This document shows, piece after piece, positions 26,742-36,048 of a stretch of 64,000 nt of DNA (position 1 is its first letter; each line of letters opens with the position of its first letter). Source of the DNA: Alphaproteobacteria bacterium. Its GTDB lineage: Bacteria; Pseudomonadota; Alphaproteobacteria; CAAGCB01; CAG-977. The stretch covers positions 1-64,000 of the forward strand of contig CAAGCY010000013.1 in NCBI GenBank assembly GCA_900768465.1, written 5' to 3'. The position numbers and the translations under genes were made by a program. The notes beneath the pieces are model-generated. The model saw only the letters and a program-made list of their open reading frames with translations. It was not told where the DNA came from and ran no database searches.

Positions 26742-28618
26742 TTCACCCCTCCCGAAGAAATGATGGTTTTGTGCGGCTTGACGGGCTGTTTCGCGGCAGG
26801 ATCAAGCCTTAGCGCGGCGCGCATGATGTCGCGCGCAATCGGCGCCGCCGTTGTCGATCCGCCGCCGCCGTGTTCGATTACAACCGCCAAAGCGTAACGC
26901 GGATTGTCCGTCGGACCGAACGTTACAAACAAAGCGTGGTTTCTGTCTTCCCACGGCAGTTCTTCCTGCCGTTTCAATCCCTGCTCGCGCTCTTTCATCG
27001 AAATGCGCTTGACCTGCGTCGTTCCCGTTTTGCCCGCTATCAGCTTGCCGTCAACGTCGACTTTTGCCCATTTCGCCGTCCCTTTGGGATTGTTGACCAC
27101 TTCAAACATGCCGTCGCGCATCAGATGCAGATGGTTTTTGGAAATATTCAGATATTCGCCGCGCGTTGCGTTCGGGCTTCGGTTTTCAGGCACAATCAGC
27201 GTCGGACTGACTTTGATTCCGTCGTTCGCCAACGCCGCCGTCATGACCGCCAACTGCAAAGGAGTCACCAAAATCGCCCCTTGCCCGATGCCGACATTGT
27301 ACGTGTCGCCTTGCAGCCATTGTTCGCCCAGCACCATTTCTTTCCAATGGCGGGTCGGCATCAGCCCCGCCTTTTCCCCCGGCAGGTTGATGCCCGTCAA
27401 AGAACCGAAGCCGAATTTTTTCGCCATCGCCGAAATTTTATCAATGCCCGTGCGGCGCGCGATTTCGTAAAAGTAAATATCGCACGAATGCATCAAGGCT
27501 TCTTTCAGATTCAGTTCGCCGTGTCCCGCGCCTTTCCAACAATGGAATCGGTGATTGCCCATCATCGTGTAGCCGCGGCAGTCGATTTTGGTTTCGGGAC
27601 GAATGACGCCCGCTTCCAACGCCGCCAGAGCCACCACCATTTTAAACGTCGAACCGGGAGAATACAGCCCGCCCAGCGCTTTGTTCAACAGCGGCTTTCT
27701 GTCGTTGTTCGACAAAGCTTTCCATTCTTCGGATGTCAGCCCGCGGTTAAACGCGTTCGGATCAAAAGCGGGCGTTGACACCATCATCAGCACTTCGCCC
27801 GTGTAAATATCCAGCAAAACCGCGCTGCCGCTTTGATTCTTCATCCGTTTGTAAGCGATTTCCTGCAGCCGTTCGTCTATCGTCAAAGGCAGCGATTTTC
27901 CCGCCACGCCTTCATCGCGTTCAATTTCGCGGATGACGCGCCCGACGGCGTTGACTTCAACCCTTTGCGCCCCTTCTTTGCCGCACAGTTCGGCGTTGTA
28001 CTGCAATTCAATGCCCGCTTTGCCGATACGAAAGCCCGGCAGTTTCCACAACGGATTTCCGCCCGTCGCGATTTCCTGTTCGGATACAACGCCGACATAC
28101 CCCAAAACATGCGCGCTTTCTTCCCGACCGGGGTAATAGCGGCTCAACCCTTCGTCAATGATAATCCCCGGCAAATCGGGAGCGTTCAGCTGAATCGCCG
28201 CCATTTCCTGCCACGACAGGTTTTCGCGAATGGTTACGGGTGTAAAATCGCGGGAACGGCGGACTTCGCGGCGGATGCGCTGGATTTCGGCATCGGTCAG
28301 CGGCAGAATTTTATTTAAAGCTTCCAGCGTCGCGTTCAAGTTGCCTTCCGTTTGTTCGGAAATCACCAAAGCGCGGAAGTTTTGATTGTTATCCGCCAAT
28401 ACCGTGCCGAAGCGGTCGTAAATCAACCCGCGCGGCGGAGCAATCAAACGCGTGCTGATGCGGTTTTCTTCCGCCAGTGTTTTGTAGCGATCCGATTCCA
28501 AAACTTGCAGCCAATACATGCGCCCCAGTAAAACCGAAGACAAAAACAGCTGCCCTCCCGCGACCATGGCGGCGCGGCGCGTCAGCATTTTTCCTTTGTC
28601 ACCGTCACGCGTTATCAT
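26738..28618 (-). CDS. mrdA: Penicillin-binding protein 2, transpeptidase
   Basis: The elongasome transpeptidase that crosslinks peptidoglycan. The 626-aa protein has an N-terminal membrane anchor (about 18-40), a dimerisation/pedestal domain and a transpeptidase domain. That domain has SxxK as STFK (323-326), an SxN-type SCD (378-380) and KTGT (530-533). ATG 28618 is chosen because it gives the usual short cytoplasmic tail before the anchor; the upstream in-frame extension to 28711 runs through mreD in another frame. It overlaps mreD by 14 bp and rodA by 4 bp. Confidence 0.95.
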   Translation of the reverse strand: MITRDGDKGKMLTRRAAMVAGGQLFLSSVLLGRMYWLQVLESDRYKTLAEENRISTRLIAPPRGLIYDRFGTVLADNNQNFRALVISEQTEGNLNATLEALNKILPLTDAEIQRIRREVRRSRDFTPVTIRENLSWQEMAAIQLNAPDLPGIIIDEGLSRYYPGREESAHVLGYVGVVSEQEIATGGNPLWKLPGFRIGKAGIELQYNAELCGKEGAQRVEVNAVGRVIREIERDEGVAGKSLPLTIDERLQEIAYKRMKNQSGSAVLLDIYTGEVLMMVSTPAFDPNAFNRGLTSEEWKALSNNDRKPLLNKALGGLYSPGSTFKMVVALAALEAGVIRPETKIDCRGYTMMGNHRFHCWKGAGHGELNLKEALMHSCDIYFYEIARRTGIDKISAMAKKFGFGSLTGINLPGEKAGLMPTRHWKEMVLGEQWLQGDTYNVGIGQGAILVTPLQLAVMTAALANDGIKVSPTLIVPENRSPNATRGEYLNISKNHLHLMRDGMFEVVNNPKGTAKWAKVDVDGKLIAGKTGTTQVKRISMKEREQGLKRQEELPWEDRNHALFVTFGPTDNPRYALAVVIEHGGGGSTTAAPIARDIMRAALRLDPAAKQPVKPHKTIISSGGVK

Positions 28619-29150
28619 CTTCTTTGTCCAGCAAATACAAGTGCAGCTTCGCGCACGGGAAAACCAGCAGCGGATAAGCGATAACCGACAGCATCCAGCT
28701 TGCCGCCGCAATGCCTGCGGGCGTAAACAGCGCGTAGTTGATTGAAACGAACAGCCACTTCAGAAAATACGCGCCCAAAGACAACAGCCCGAACCCGAAC
28801 CACACAAAGCCGAAAGGCTTTGTATTCAAAAAACGGCGCTGAGAGTCGGCAAGCAGGTAAAACACCGTAAAAACAAACGTATTGATGCCCAGCGGAGTAC
28901 TGTCCAGTAAATCCAGCGCCAGCCCGAACAAAAATGCGCTGATGATTGAAAAAGCATACGGTCTGTAAACCGCCCAATAAAAAATCGGAATCAACGTCAA
29001 AGCCGGACGGACGGACGAATACCCCGGCAAATAAGTCGGCGCAATGGAAAACAGCAAAATCAACGCGGTTAAAAGCTTCGGCGACCAAATCCGCAGCCGC
29101 ACGGCAATCATTTTCCAAACAGTCGGTTTTACGGTAAAACTGTTTCGCAT
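28605..29150 (-). CDS. mreD: Rod shape-determining protein MreD
   Basis: A 181-aa inner membrane protein with five to six helices. The 'PALTLIPIFYWAVYRPYAFS' and 'GLALDLLDSTPLGINTF' stretches match MreD. It lies between mreC, whose end it overlaps by 22 bp, and mrdA. It belongs to the MreBCD-PBP2-RodA elongasome. Confidence 0.93.
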   Translation of the reverse strand: MRNSFTVKPTVWKMIAVRLRIWSPKLLTALILLFSIAPTYLPGYSSVRPALTLIPIFYWAVYRPYAFSIISAFLFGLALDLLDSTPLGINTFVFTVFYLLADSQRRFLNTKPFGFVWFGFGLLSLGAYFLKWLFVSINYALFTPAGIAAASWMLSVIAYPLLVFPCAKLHLYLLDKEDDNA

Positions 29151-29995
29151 TTCGGATCCGCAATCAGTCCCGACAGACCATAATCGACGATACGCACCAC
29201 TTCCAAGTGGTTTCTGTTCACAAAAGGACGCACTTTGACCACGCCGTCGTTGACGGAAATCACCGTTCCGACAGGCAGTCCCGCGGGATACACGCCTGCC
29301 AACCCCGATGTCGTCACCCTGTCGCCGACGGACACGCGGACATTGTTCGGAAAAGAAATCAGCTGCGGATATTCGGTATTGTCGCCCGTCAAAATCGCGG
29401 GCACGTCAATCGGTTCGATTTTAACAGGCACGCGCGAGTTGATGTCCGTAATCAACAAAATCCGCGCCGCATTGACGCCGACCGATGCAATACGCCCGAC
29501 CAATCCGTCGCCCGTCAAAACGACGTTGCCTTTTTCGATTTCCTGTTTTGCCCCGACAAACGCGATTAACGACTGCGCGAACGAATTGCCCGTATCGGCA
29601 ATCACGCGGGACGAAATCGAAACGGCTTCGGGGGGCGGAACATAATTCAACAGTCCGCTTAAATACGCGTTTTCTTTTCTCAGCCGCTCCGTTTCCAGCT
29701 TTATCAGGTTCAGCCGCCTGTTTTCTTCGCGCAAGCGGCTGTTTTCCTGACGAATGGAAACCAATTCGTGAATATTTCCGATAAAGCCCGACATCGTTTC
29801 CGCGGGCTTTGACAGCAAAGCCAGAACGGGCGTCGCAATGTCGTTGAACAGGATACGCCCTTTTTCGACCAAAATCGTGTCGGCTTTGCCCAACAGCATC
29901 AATCCGAACGCCGCCATAACCAAAGCCAGCAAACCGAAACGCTGCAGTTTCGATTTCAGCTGATACAGCGATGTCGCATTGCCCTGTTTTACCAT
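29129..29995 (-). CDS. mreC: Rod shape-determining protein MreC
   Basis: A bitopic periplasmic scaffold of the elongasome. The 288-aa protein has an N-terminal transmembrane helix (about 20-38), a coiled coil (about 75-115: ENSRLREENRRLN) and the two beta-barrel domains (VIADTGNSF to LPVGTVISVNDG). AAGGA precedes ATG 29995. The gap to mreB is 20 bp. Confidence 0.95.
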   Translation of the reverse strand: MVKQGNATSLYQLKSKLQRFGLLALVMAAFGLMLLGKADTILVEKGRILFNDIATPVLALLSKPAETMSGFIGNIHELVSIRQENSRLREENRRLNLIKLETERLRKENAYLSGLLNYVPPPEAVSISSRVIADTGNSFAQSLIAFVGAKQEIEKGNVVLTGDGLVGRIASVGVNAARILLITDINSRVPVKIEPIDVPAILTGDNTEYPQLISFPNNVRVSVGDRVTTSGLAGVYPAGLPVGTVISVNDGVVKVRPFVNRNHLEVVRIVDYGLSGLIADPKCETVLP

Positions 29996-30015
29996 GACTT
30001 AATCCTTGAATCGGA

Positions 30016-31056
30016 TTAGTACATGGTGGACAGAATGTTGTGCAGCTTTTTGATTTCTTCCAAAGCGCGCCCCGTCCCCATAGCGACGCAGGTCAGCGGG
30101 TCTTCCGCAATCGAAACGGGCAAGCCCGTCGATTTGCGCAATACGCGGTCAAGGTTCGTCAACAAAGCGCCGCCGCCCGTCAAAACAATGCCTTTGTCCA
30201 CGATATCCGCCGCCAGTTCGGGCGCGGTGTGTTCCAAAGCCACTTTGACGGCTTCGACGATTTGACTGATGGGTTCGGCAAGGCTTTCCGCGATTTGACG
30301 TTCGGAAATCGTCAATTCTTTCGGCACGCCGTTCATTAAATCGCGCCCTTTGATTTCCATGGTGCGGCCTTCGCCCTGTTCCGGCGGACAGGCGGAACCG
30401 ATGGCTTTTTTGATGCGTTCGGCGGAACCTTCGCCGACCAGCAGGTTGTGGTTGCGGCGAATGTAGGAAATGATGGCTTCGTCCATTTTATCGCCGCCGA
30501 CGCGCACGGAACGCGCAAACACGATGTCGCCCAACGCCAAAACGGCAACTTCGGTCGTGCCGCCGCCGATATCGACAACCATCGAACCCGTCGGTTCGGT
30601 TACGGGCAGTCCCGCGCCGATTGCCGCCGCCATGGGTTCCTGAATCAAGTACACTTTACGCGCACCAGCCGCTTCCGCGGATTCCTGAATGGCGCGCTGT
30701 TCAACGGCGGTCGATCCCGACGGAACGCAGATGATAATCATCGGGGAAACAAAGTTGCGGCGGTTGTGCGCTTTGTAAATGAAGTGCTTAATCATTTCCT
30801 CGGCGACTTCAAAGTCCGCAATGACGCCGTCGCGCAAAGGACGGACGGCGCGAATGGAACCGGGGGTGCGTCCCAGCATTTGTTTGGCTTCGTCGCCGAC
30901 CGCCAAAACCTGTTTTTTGCCTTTGTTTTCGGAAATCGCAACCACGGAGGGTTCGTTCAGAACGATGCCGCGCCCCTTCACATAAACCAAAGTGTTTGCG
31001 GTTCCAAGGTCGATAGCCATGTCCGCGGACAGCCATCCCGTCAGCTTTGAAAGCAT
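30016..31056 (-). CDS. mreB: Actin-like cell shape protein MreB
   Basis: A 346-aa actin homologue organising side-wall synthesis. Phosphate-binding motifs are visible: MAIDLGTANTLVY near the N-terminus, MVVDIGGGTTEVAVLAL and IVLTGGGALL. AAGGGGG lies four bases before the ATG. It is the first gene of the shape cluster; the promoter probably lies in the 70-bp gap to miaA. Confidence 0.98.
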   Translation of the reverse strand: MLSKLTGWLSADMAIDLGTANTLVYVKGRGIVLNEPSVVAISENKGKKQVLAVGDEAKQMLGRTPGSIRAVRPLRDGVIADFEVAEEMIKHFIYKAHNRRNFVSPMIIICVPSGSTAVEQRAIQESAEAAGARKVYLIQEPMAAAIGAGLPVTEPTGSMVVDIGGGTTEVAVLALGDIVFARSVRVGGDKMDEAIISYIRRNHNLLVGEGSAERIKKAIGSACPPEQGEGRTMEIKGRDLMNGVPKELTISERQIAESLAEPISQIVEAVKVALEHTAPELAADIVDKGIVLTGGGALLTNLDRVLRKSTGLPVSIAEDPLTCVAMGTGRALEEIKKLHNILSTMY

Positions 31057-31126
31057 TGTGCCCCCTTATATTCTAAAGTTTTATCCCGATTCGCCCCGCC
31101 GAAACGACGGACGCTTTTGCTCTAAT

Positions 31127-32080
31127 TTAGCCCAAGAAGTGTAAAACGTTGGTTAATATATCGTCCGTTTTCGGATTTATTGCAACAAAATCCTTATGAA
31201 ATCTGCGACTGAACCATGTGATTTGTCTTTTGGCGTAATTGCGGGTCATTTGTTGCGCGTGTTCAACGGCTTTGTCTTTGGAAATTTCGCCGTTCAGCAA
31301 CGCCGCGATTTCCGCCACGCCGATGGCTTTCATCACCAACGAATCCCGCGGAGGATGTTTGGCAAGCAACGCTTCGACTTCCGCCGTCGCCGAACCGTTC
31401 ATCATGGTCAGAAAACGGCTGTCGCAGCGGCTGTAAAGCTCCGCGCGTTCGGGATTTAAAAAAATCGACCAAAAGCGGGCTTTGACCTGTTTTTGATACG
31501 GCTTTTTCTGCCAAACCGTAATGCTTTCGCCCGTTTGTTCCAGCACTTCCGCCGCGCGGACAATTCTTTGCGGGTCGGTAAAGGCGAACGTCCTGTCTTT
31601 TTCCCGAAAAGCGGCGGCAAACGCGTCAAACCCGATTTTTTCGATTTCCCCGCGGATTTTTTCGCGGATTTCCGGCTTGGTTTCGGGAACGGGAGATATG
31701 CCGTCCGTCAGCGTTTGGAAATAAAGCCCCGTGCCGCCGACGACAATCGGCGTTTTGCCGCTTTGCCAAATTTGCTCCAGCTCCGTTTTCGCCGCCTGCA
31801 CCCATTTGACGGCGGAAAAAGACGCGTCGGGCGGCAAAAATCCGTACAAGCGGTGAGGGATTTTCCTCATTTCCTCCGCCGTCGGACGGGCGGTCAAAGT
31901 CGGCACGTCGGCGTAAACCTGCATGCTGTCGGCGTTGACAATCACGCCGCCGATTTTTTCCGCGATTTCCAATGCCAAGCCCGATTTGCCCGACGCCGTC
32001 GCCCCCGCGACAAGAATCGCTTTGTTTTCGGACGGATTTGCGCTACAACAAACATTATCGTTTTCACAGGAGTATGTCAT
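31127..32080 (-). CDS. miaA: tRNA dimethylallyltransferase MiaA
   Basis: MiaA isopentenylates A37 of tRNAs reading U-starting codons. The 317-aa protein has the P-loop GATASGKS (26-33), the substrate-binding DSMQVY (51-56), VGGTGLYFQTL and the C-terminal QMTRNYAKRQITWFSR motif. The only in-frame start, ATG 32080, gives a slightly long Cys-containing N-terminus. It shares the tetranucleotide CATG with the start codon of the divergent gene, so its promoter must lie inside that gene. Confidence 0.95.
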   Translation of the reverse strand: MTYSCENDNVCCSANPSENKAILVAGATASGKSGLALEIAEKIGGVIVNADSMQVYADVPTLTARPTAEEMRKIPHRLYGFLPPDASFSAVKWVQAAKTELEQIWQSGKTPIVVGGTGLYFQTLTDGISPVPETKPEIREKIRGEIEKIGFDAFAAAFREKDRTFAFTDPQRIVRAAEVLEQTGESITVWQKKPYQKQVKARFWSIFLNPERAELYSRCDSRFLTMMNGSATAEVEALLAKHPPRDSLVMKAIGVAEIAALLNGEISKDKAVEHAQQMTRNYAKRQITWFSRRFHKDFVAINPKTDDILTNVLHFLG

Positions 32081-33308
32081 GCCTTTGTTCCGTCCCTTTA
32101 AAGCCGTCCGTCCCGTTCCCGCTTTCGCGCAGGAAGTCGCCGCGCCCCCTTACGACGTTTTGAACGCCGAGGAAGCCCGTCAAAAGGCTAACGGAAAACC
32201 GTACTCTTTTCTACATATTTCTAAGGCGGAAATCGATTTGCCCGAAAACACCGACCCGTATTCGCCCGCCGTTTACGCCAAATCCGCCGAAAACTACCGC
32301 GCTTTGCTGGAAAAAGGTGTTTTGAAACAGGATGAAAAGCCTTGCTATTACGTTTACCGCGCGGTTATGGGCGACCATGTCCAAACGGGATTGGCGGTCG
32401 CGGCAAGCGTTGCCGAGTATGACAAAAACCGCATCCGCCGCCACGAATTCACCCGCGTCGACAAAGAGGACGACCGCGTGCGCCAAATCGACGCTTTGAA
32501 CGCGCAAACAGGGCCCGCTTTGCTGGCGTACAGGCAAATTCCCGAAATCGACGCGATTATCAAAAAAAACGTTAAGACCGCTCCCGCTTACGAAATCACG
32601 GGCGACAACGCCATTCGCCACGCTTTGTGGGTGATTGACGACGACGCGGACATCGCCGCGATTACCGCCGCTTTCAACAAGCAGGACGTTGTCTACATCG
32701 CCGACGGTCACCACCGTTCCGCCGCCGCGTCCCGCGTCGCCAAAGCCCGCGCCAATGCCAACCCGCATCACACGGGAAACGAAGATTACAATTACTTTTT
32801 GGCGGTGGCGTTCCCGATTTCGGAAATGAAAATTCTGGATTACAACCGCGTCATCAAAGACTTGAACGGCTTAACAGAACAAGAGTTTTTAAAAAGCTTA
32901 ACCGAACACTTTACGGTTTCTTCCGTTAAACAAACAAAACCGTCGAAAAAAGGAATGTTCGGCATGTATCTGGCGGGACAATGGTACGAACTGCAAACAA
33001 AGCACGCCGCGCCCGCCGATCCCGTCAAAGCGCTGGATGTCAGCATCCTGTCCGATTTGGTATTGACGCCGCTGTTGGGAATCAAAGACCCGCGCACCGA
33101 CAAACGCATCGACTTTGTGGGCGGCATGCGCGGACTGCAAGAACTGGAAAAGCGCGTGGACAGCGGAGAAATGGCTGTCGCGTTCGCGCTTTATCCGACA
33201 CAGATGACGGAATTGACCGCCGTTGCGGATTCGGGACAAGTCATGCCCCCGAAATCGACGTGGTTTGAACCGAAGCTTGTTGACGGTCTGGTGTCCAATC
33301 CGCTTTAG
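32079..33308 (+). CDS. DUF1015 family protein
   Basis: A 409-aa cytoplasmic protein with the DUF1015 hallmarks: an N-terminal PFKAVRPVPAFAQEVAAPPY (4-23), RHEFTRVDKEDDRV, IADGHHRSAAAS and a C-terminal FALYPTQMTELTAVADSG then MPPKSTWFEPKL. The GHHR motif recalls ParB/Srx-fold kinases such as archaeal SerK, so a small-molecule kinase role is possible but unproven. ATG 32079 is preceded by AGGAG at good spacing. It starts back-to-back with miaA and ends 4 bp into the convergent small gene. Confidence 0.88.
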   Translation: MPLFRPFKAVRPVPAFAQEVAAPPYDVLNAEEARQKANGKPYSFLHISKAEIDLPENTDPYSPAVYAKSAENYRALLEKGVLKQDEKPCYYVYRAVMGDHVQTGLAVAASVAEYDKNRIRRHEFTRVDKEDDRVRQIDALNAQTGPALLAYRQIPEIDAIIKKNVKTAPAYEITGDNAIRHALWVIDDDADIAAITAAFNKQDVVYIADGHHRSAAASRVAKARANANPHHTGNEDYNYFLAVAFPISEMKILDYNRVIKDLNGLTEQEFLKSLTEHFTVSSVKQTKPSKKGMFGMYLAGQWYELQTKHAAPADPVKALDVSILSDLVLTPLLGIKDPRTDKRIDFVGGMRGLQELEKRVDSGEMAVAFALYPTQMTELTAVADSGQVMPPKSTWFEPKLVDGLVSNPL

Positions 33309-33610
33309 TCTTTTTTCAACAGACCCTCATCGACGGCTTTGAGCATAACGGCGATATCGCGCCATTTTTCGACGGGATTTCCGGCGTCGTCCAAAACGTC
33401 GATTCCCTTTTCGCGGCAATAAGCGATTGTCGCGTCTTCGTCGGCGTCGAAAACCTCCTGCCACAATTTTTCGTATTCGGGGCGGGTGTAGTCGGGGGAT
33501 GCGCCGAACAGCCGTGTTACGACGTCTTCGGCGATTACATCAGGATTTTCAGCCACATCCGCTTTGGCGGGAACATAATCAACGGCGCGAATGACGGTTT
33601 GTGTTTGCAT
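33305..33610 (-). CDS. Small acidic hypothetical protein
   Basis: A 101-aa soluble protein rich in Asp/Glu, with no signal peptide or membrane segment. No family is recognised. A good ribosome-binding site (AAGGAG, seven bases before ATG 33610), normal amino-acid composition and tight packing against neighbours suggest a real gene. It is divergent from purB and convergent with the DUF1015 gene. Confidence 0.6.
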   Translation of the reverse strand: MQTQTVIRAVDYVPAKADVAENPDVIAEDVVTRLFGASPDYTRPEYEKLWQEVFDADEDATIAYCREKGIDVLDDAGNPVEKWRDIAVMLKAVDEGLLKKD

Positions 33611-33679
33611 TTTTTTCTCCTTCAGTCATATTACATTGTATTGTAATCATTTTCAGAACTCGGTTAAAGGAAAAAAACA

Positions 33680-34972
33680 ATGATTCCCCGTTACTCGCGC
33701 CCCGAAATGGCAAAAATCTGGTCGGACGAAAACAAATTCCAAACGTGGTTTGAAATCGAAGCGTGCGCGTGCGAAGCGTTGGCAAAGCTTGGGAAAATCC
33801 CGCAATCAGCCGTCGACGACATCCGCGCCAAAGGCAAATTCGATCCCAAGCGCATCGACGAAATCGAAGCCGAAGTCAAACACGACGTCATCGCTTTTCT
33901 GACCAACGTCGGCGAAAACATCGGCGAAAGCGCGCGTTACATGCACCAAGGCATGACGTCTTCGGACGTTTTGGACACGTCGTTCAACATGCGTCTGACT
34001 CAATCCGTCGACATTTTGCTCAAAGACATGGACAGGCTGCTGGCGGCGTTGAAAAAGCGCGCCGAAGAACACAAATTCACGCTTTGCATCGGGCGCAGTC
34101 ACGGCATTCACGCCGAACCGACGACGTTCGGGCTGAAAATGTTGGGCTTTTACGCCGAATTCGAGCGCAACAAGCATCGCTTGGAGCTGGCGCGCAAAGA
34201 AGTTTCCACTTGCGCGATTTCGGGCGCGGTCGGCACTTTTGCGACGATTGACCCGCGTGTCGAACAGTACGTCGCGGAAAAATTGGGATTGACCCCCGAA
34301 CCCGTTTCGACCCAAGTCATTCCCCGCGACCGCTACGCCGTTTTGTTCGCGACCGTCGGCGTCGTCGCGTCGTCGATTGAACGCTTGGCGATTGAAATCC
34401 GCCACTTGCAGCGCACCGAAGTCCGCGAAGCCGAAGAATACTTTTCCGCGGGACAAAAGGGATCGTCCGCCATGCCTCACAAGCGCAACCCCGTGTTGTC
34501 CGAAAATCTGACGGGATTGGCGCGGCTGTTGCGCTCTTACACCATTCCCGCGATGGAAAACGTCGCTTTGTGGCACGAACGCGACATTTCCCATTCGTCG
34601 AACGAACGCATTATCGCCCCCGACGCGATGATAGGGCTGGATTTCTGCCTGAACCGTTTGGCGGGCATTGTCGAAAAGCTGCTGGTCTATCCCGAAAATA
34701 TGATGAATAACCTGAACCGTTTGAAAGGGCTGATTTTCTCTCAGCGCGTCATGCTGGCACTGGTTGACTTGGGGCTGAAGCGCGAAGACGCGTACAAGCT
34801 GACGCAAAGAAACGCGATGAAAGTTTGGGCGAACGAAGGAACGTTCAAAGACTTGCTGGAATCCGACGCGGACGTGATGAACGTCATCACAAAGGAACAG
34901 CTGGAAGCTTTGTTTGATTTAAACTTTTACACCGCGCAAATTGATTTCATTTTCAAAAAAGTATTCGGATAA
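33680..34972 (+). CDS. purB: Adenylosuccinate lyase
   Basis: PurB cleaves adenylosuccinate and SAICAR in purine synthesis. The 430-aa fumarase-superfamily protein has TSSDVLDT (93-100), the catalytic His141 region GRSHGIHAEPTTFG, the signature GSSAMPHKRNP (261-271) and the HERDISHSSNER segment. It is a single gene with AAAGGA before ATG 33680 and a clear terminator after it. Confidence 0.97.
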   Translation: MIPRYSRPEMAKIWSDENKFQTWFEIEACACEALAKLGKIPQSAVDDIRAKGKFDPKRIDEIEAEVKHDVIAFLTNVGENIGESARYMHQGMTSSDVLDTSFNMRLTQSVDILLKDMDRLLAALKKRAEEHKFTLCIGRSHGIHAEPTTFGLKMLGFYAEFERNKHRLELARKEVSTCAISGAVGTFATIDPRVEQYVAEKLGLTPEPVSTQVIPRDRYAVLFATVGVVASSIERLAIEIRHLQRTEVREAEEYFSAGQKGSSAMPHKRNPVLSENLTGLARLLRSYTIPAMENVALWHERDISHSSNERIIAPDAMIGLDFCLNRLAGIVEKLLVYPENMMNNLNRLKGLIFSQRVMLALVDLGLKREDAYKLTQRNAMKVWANEGTFKDLLESDADVMNVITKEQLEALFDLNFYTAQIDFIFKKVFG

Positions 34973-34976
34973 CGCT

Positions 34977-35010
34977 AAAAAGGCTCGGGGAAACCGAGCC
35001 TTTTATTTTT
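34977..35010. terminator. Terminator after purB, possibly bidirectional with holA
   Basis: AGGCTCGG (34981-34988) pairs with CCGAGCCT (34994-35001) around a 5-nt loop. A-residues precede it and TTTATTTTT follows, so it could serve both converging transcripts. Confidence 0.85.
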
Positions 35011-35031
35011 ATCGAGTCCTGTTTCAAGCGA

Positions 35032-36048
35032 TTATCTTTTTGCCTGTGCGGCGATTTGCATAAACACGCGGGCGACCGTCAGCTGCTGCGGCCGTCCCGT
35101 TTTTTTGCAGTCTTGTTCGGCTTGGGTCAGCAAATCCATCGCGCGCCCGATTTTCGCCAAATTCCACAAGCACAACTGTTCTTTGAACTGATTGACGCGC
35201 TTGAAGTGCAAAAACAATGCCTTAACCGCGTCTTCCGCGGAACCGCCGTCTTCGATTTTTCCCAAAACAATGTGAAAGCGTTTCAAATGCATGCTTGCGG
35301 CGCGCAACAGAGAAATCGGGCTTTCGCCTTCGGCAAACAGGCGGTCAAGCGTTTGATGCAGTTCGGCTTGACTGCCGCCCGACAGCGCGTAAAGCAGTTG
35401 GTCGACGGACAAAGCCGACGCATCGCCGACGCACGCCGTCGCATCGTCCATGGATATGGCGGTTTCGCTGCCCATATAAGTAATCAGCTTGTTCAATTCG
35501 GAACGCGACAGCAGCCTGTCCGCGCCCAAGTTTTCGGCAATAAATTCGATTACGTCGGGAGCGGCGGTTTTTCCCGCATCCGTCAACGTTTGCCACACCA
35601 GCCGCTTCAACGCCGCGCCTTCGTCCGCATAGCACGCCAAAACGCCCGCGCCCGCCGTTTTTTCAAACAAAGCGGGCAAGGAATCTTTGGTTTTCAAAGC
35701 CCCCGCCGTGAAAAGCAACAGCGCGTCGCCGTCGTAAGCGGGCAGAAAGTCCTTTAACGCCGCCGTCAGCGTGTTGTCCGCCCCGCGCACCATAATCACG
35801 CGCCTGCCGCCCATCAAAGACAAAGCGTTGGCTTCGGCGGAAAGGGCGGAGATGTCTTCTTTGATTTGGGCGGGCGTCAGCCACACGGCGCGGAACGGAT
35901 CTTTCAAATCGTCAACCACGGCGCGGGCGGCTTTGATGCGGGATTCTTCGACCAGCCCGTCGTCTTGCCCGTAAATCAGCACGGCGCGCAGAGTTTTTGC
36001 GCCGCCTTTGACAAAAGCTTCAAACGAATCGGCGGTCAGTTTGCTCAT
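35032..36048 (-). CDS. holA: DNA polymerase III delta subunit
   Basis: HolA opens the sliding clamp within the clamp loader. The 338-aa protein has the family layout: N-terminal 'RAVLIYGQDDGLVEES', a MGGRRVIMVRGADN strand, 'DRLLSRSELNKLITYMG' and a helical collar domain with LLRAASMHLKRF. The start overlaps the lptE stop as ATGA. DUF3576-leuS-lptE-holA is a standard alphaproteobacterial run. Confidence 0.95.
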   Translation of the reverse strand: MSKLTADSFEAFVKGGAKTLRAVLIYGQDDGLVEESRIKAARAVVDDLKDPFRAVWLTPAQIKEDISALSAEANALSLMGGRRVIMVRGADNTLTAALKDFLPAYDGDALLLFTAGALKTKDSLPALFEKTAGAGVLACYADEGAALKRLVWQTLTDAGKTAAPDVIEFIAENLGADRLLSRSELNKLITYMGSETAISMDDATACVGDASALSVDQLLYALSGGSQAELHQTLDRLFAEGESPISLLRAASMHLKRFHIVLGKIEDGGSAEDAVKALFLHFKRVNQFKEQLCLWNLAKIGRAMDLLTQAEQDCKKTGRPQQLTVARVFMQIAAQAKR

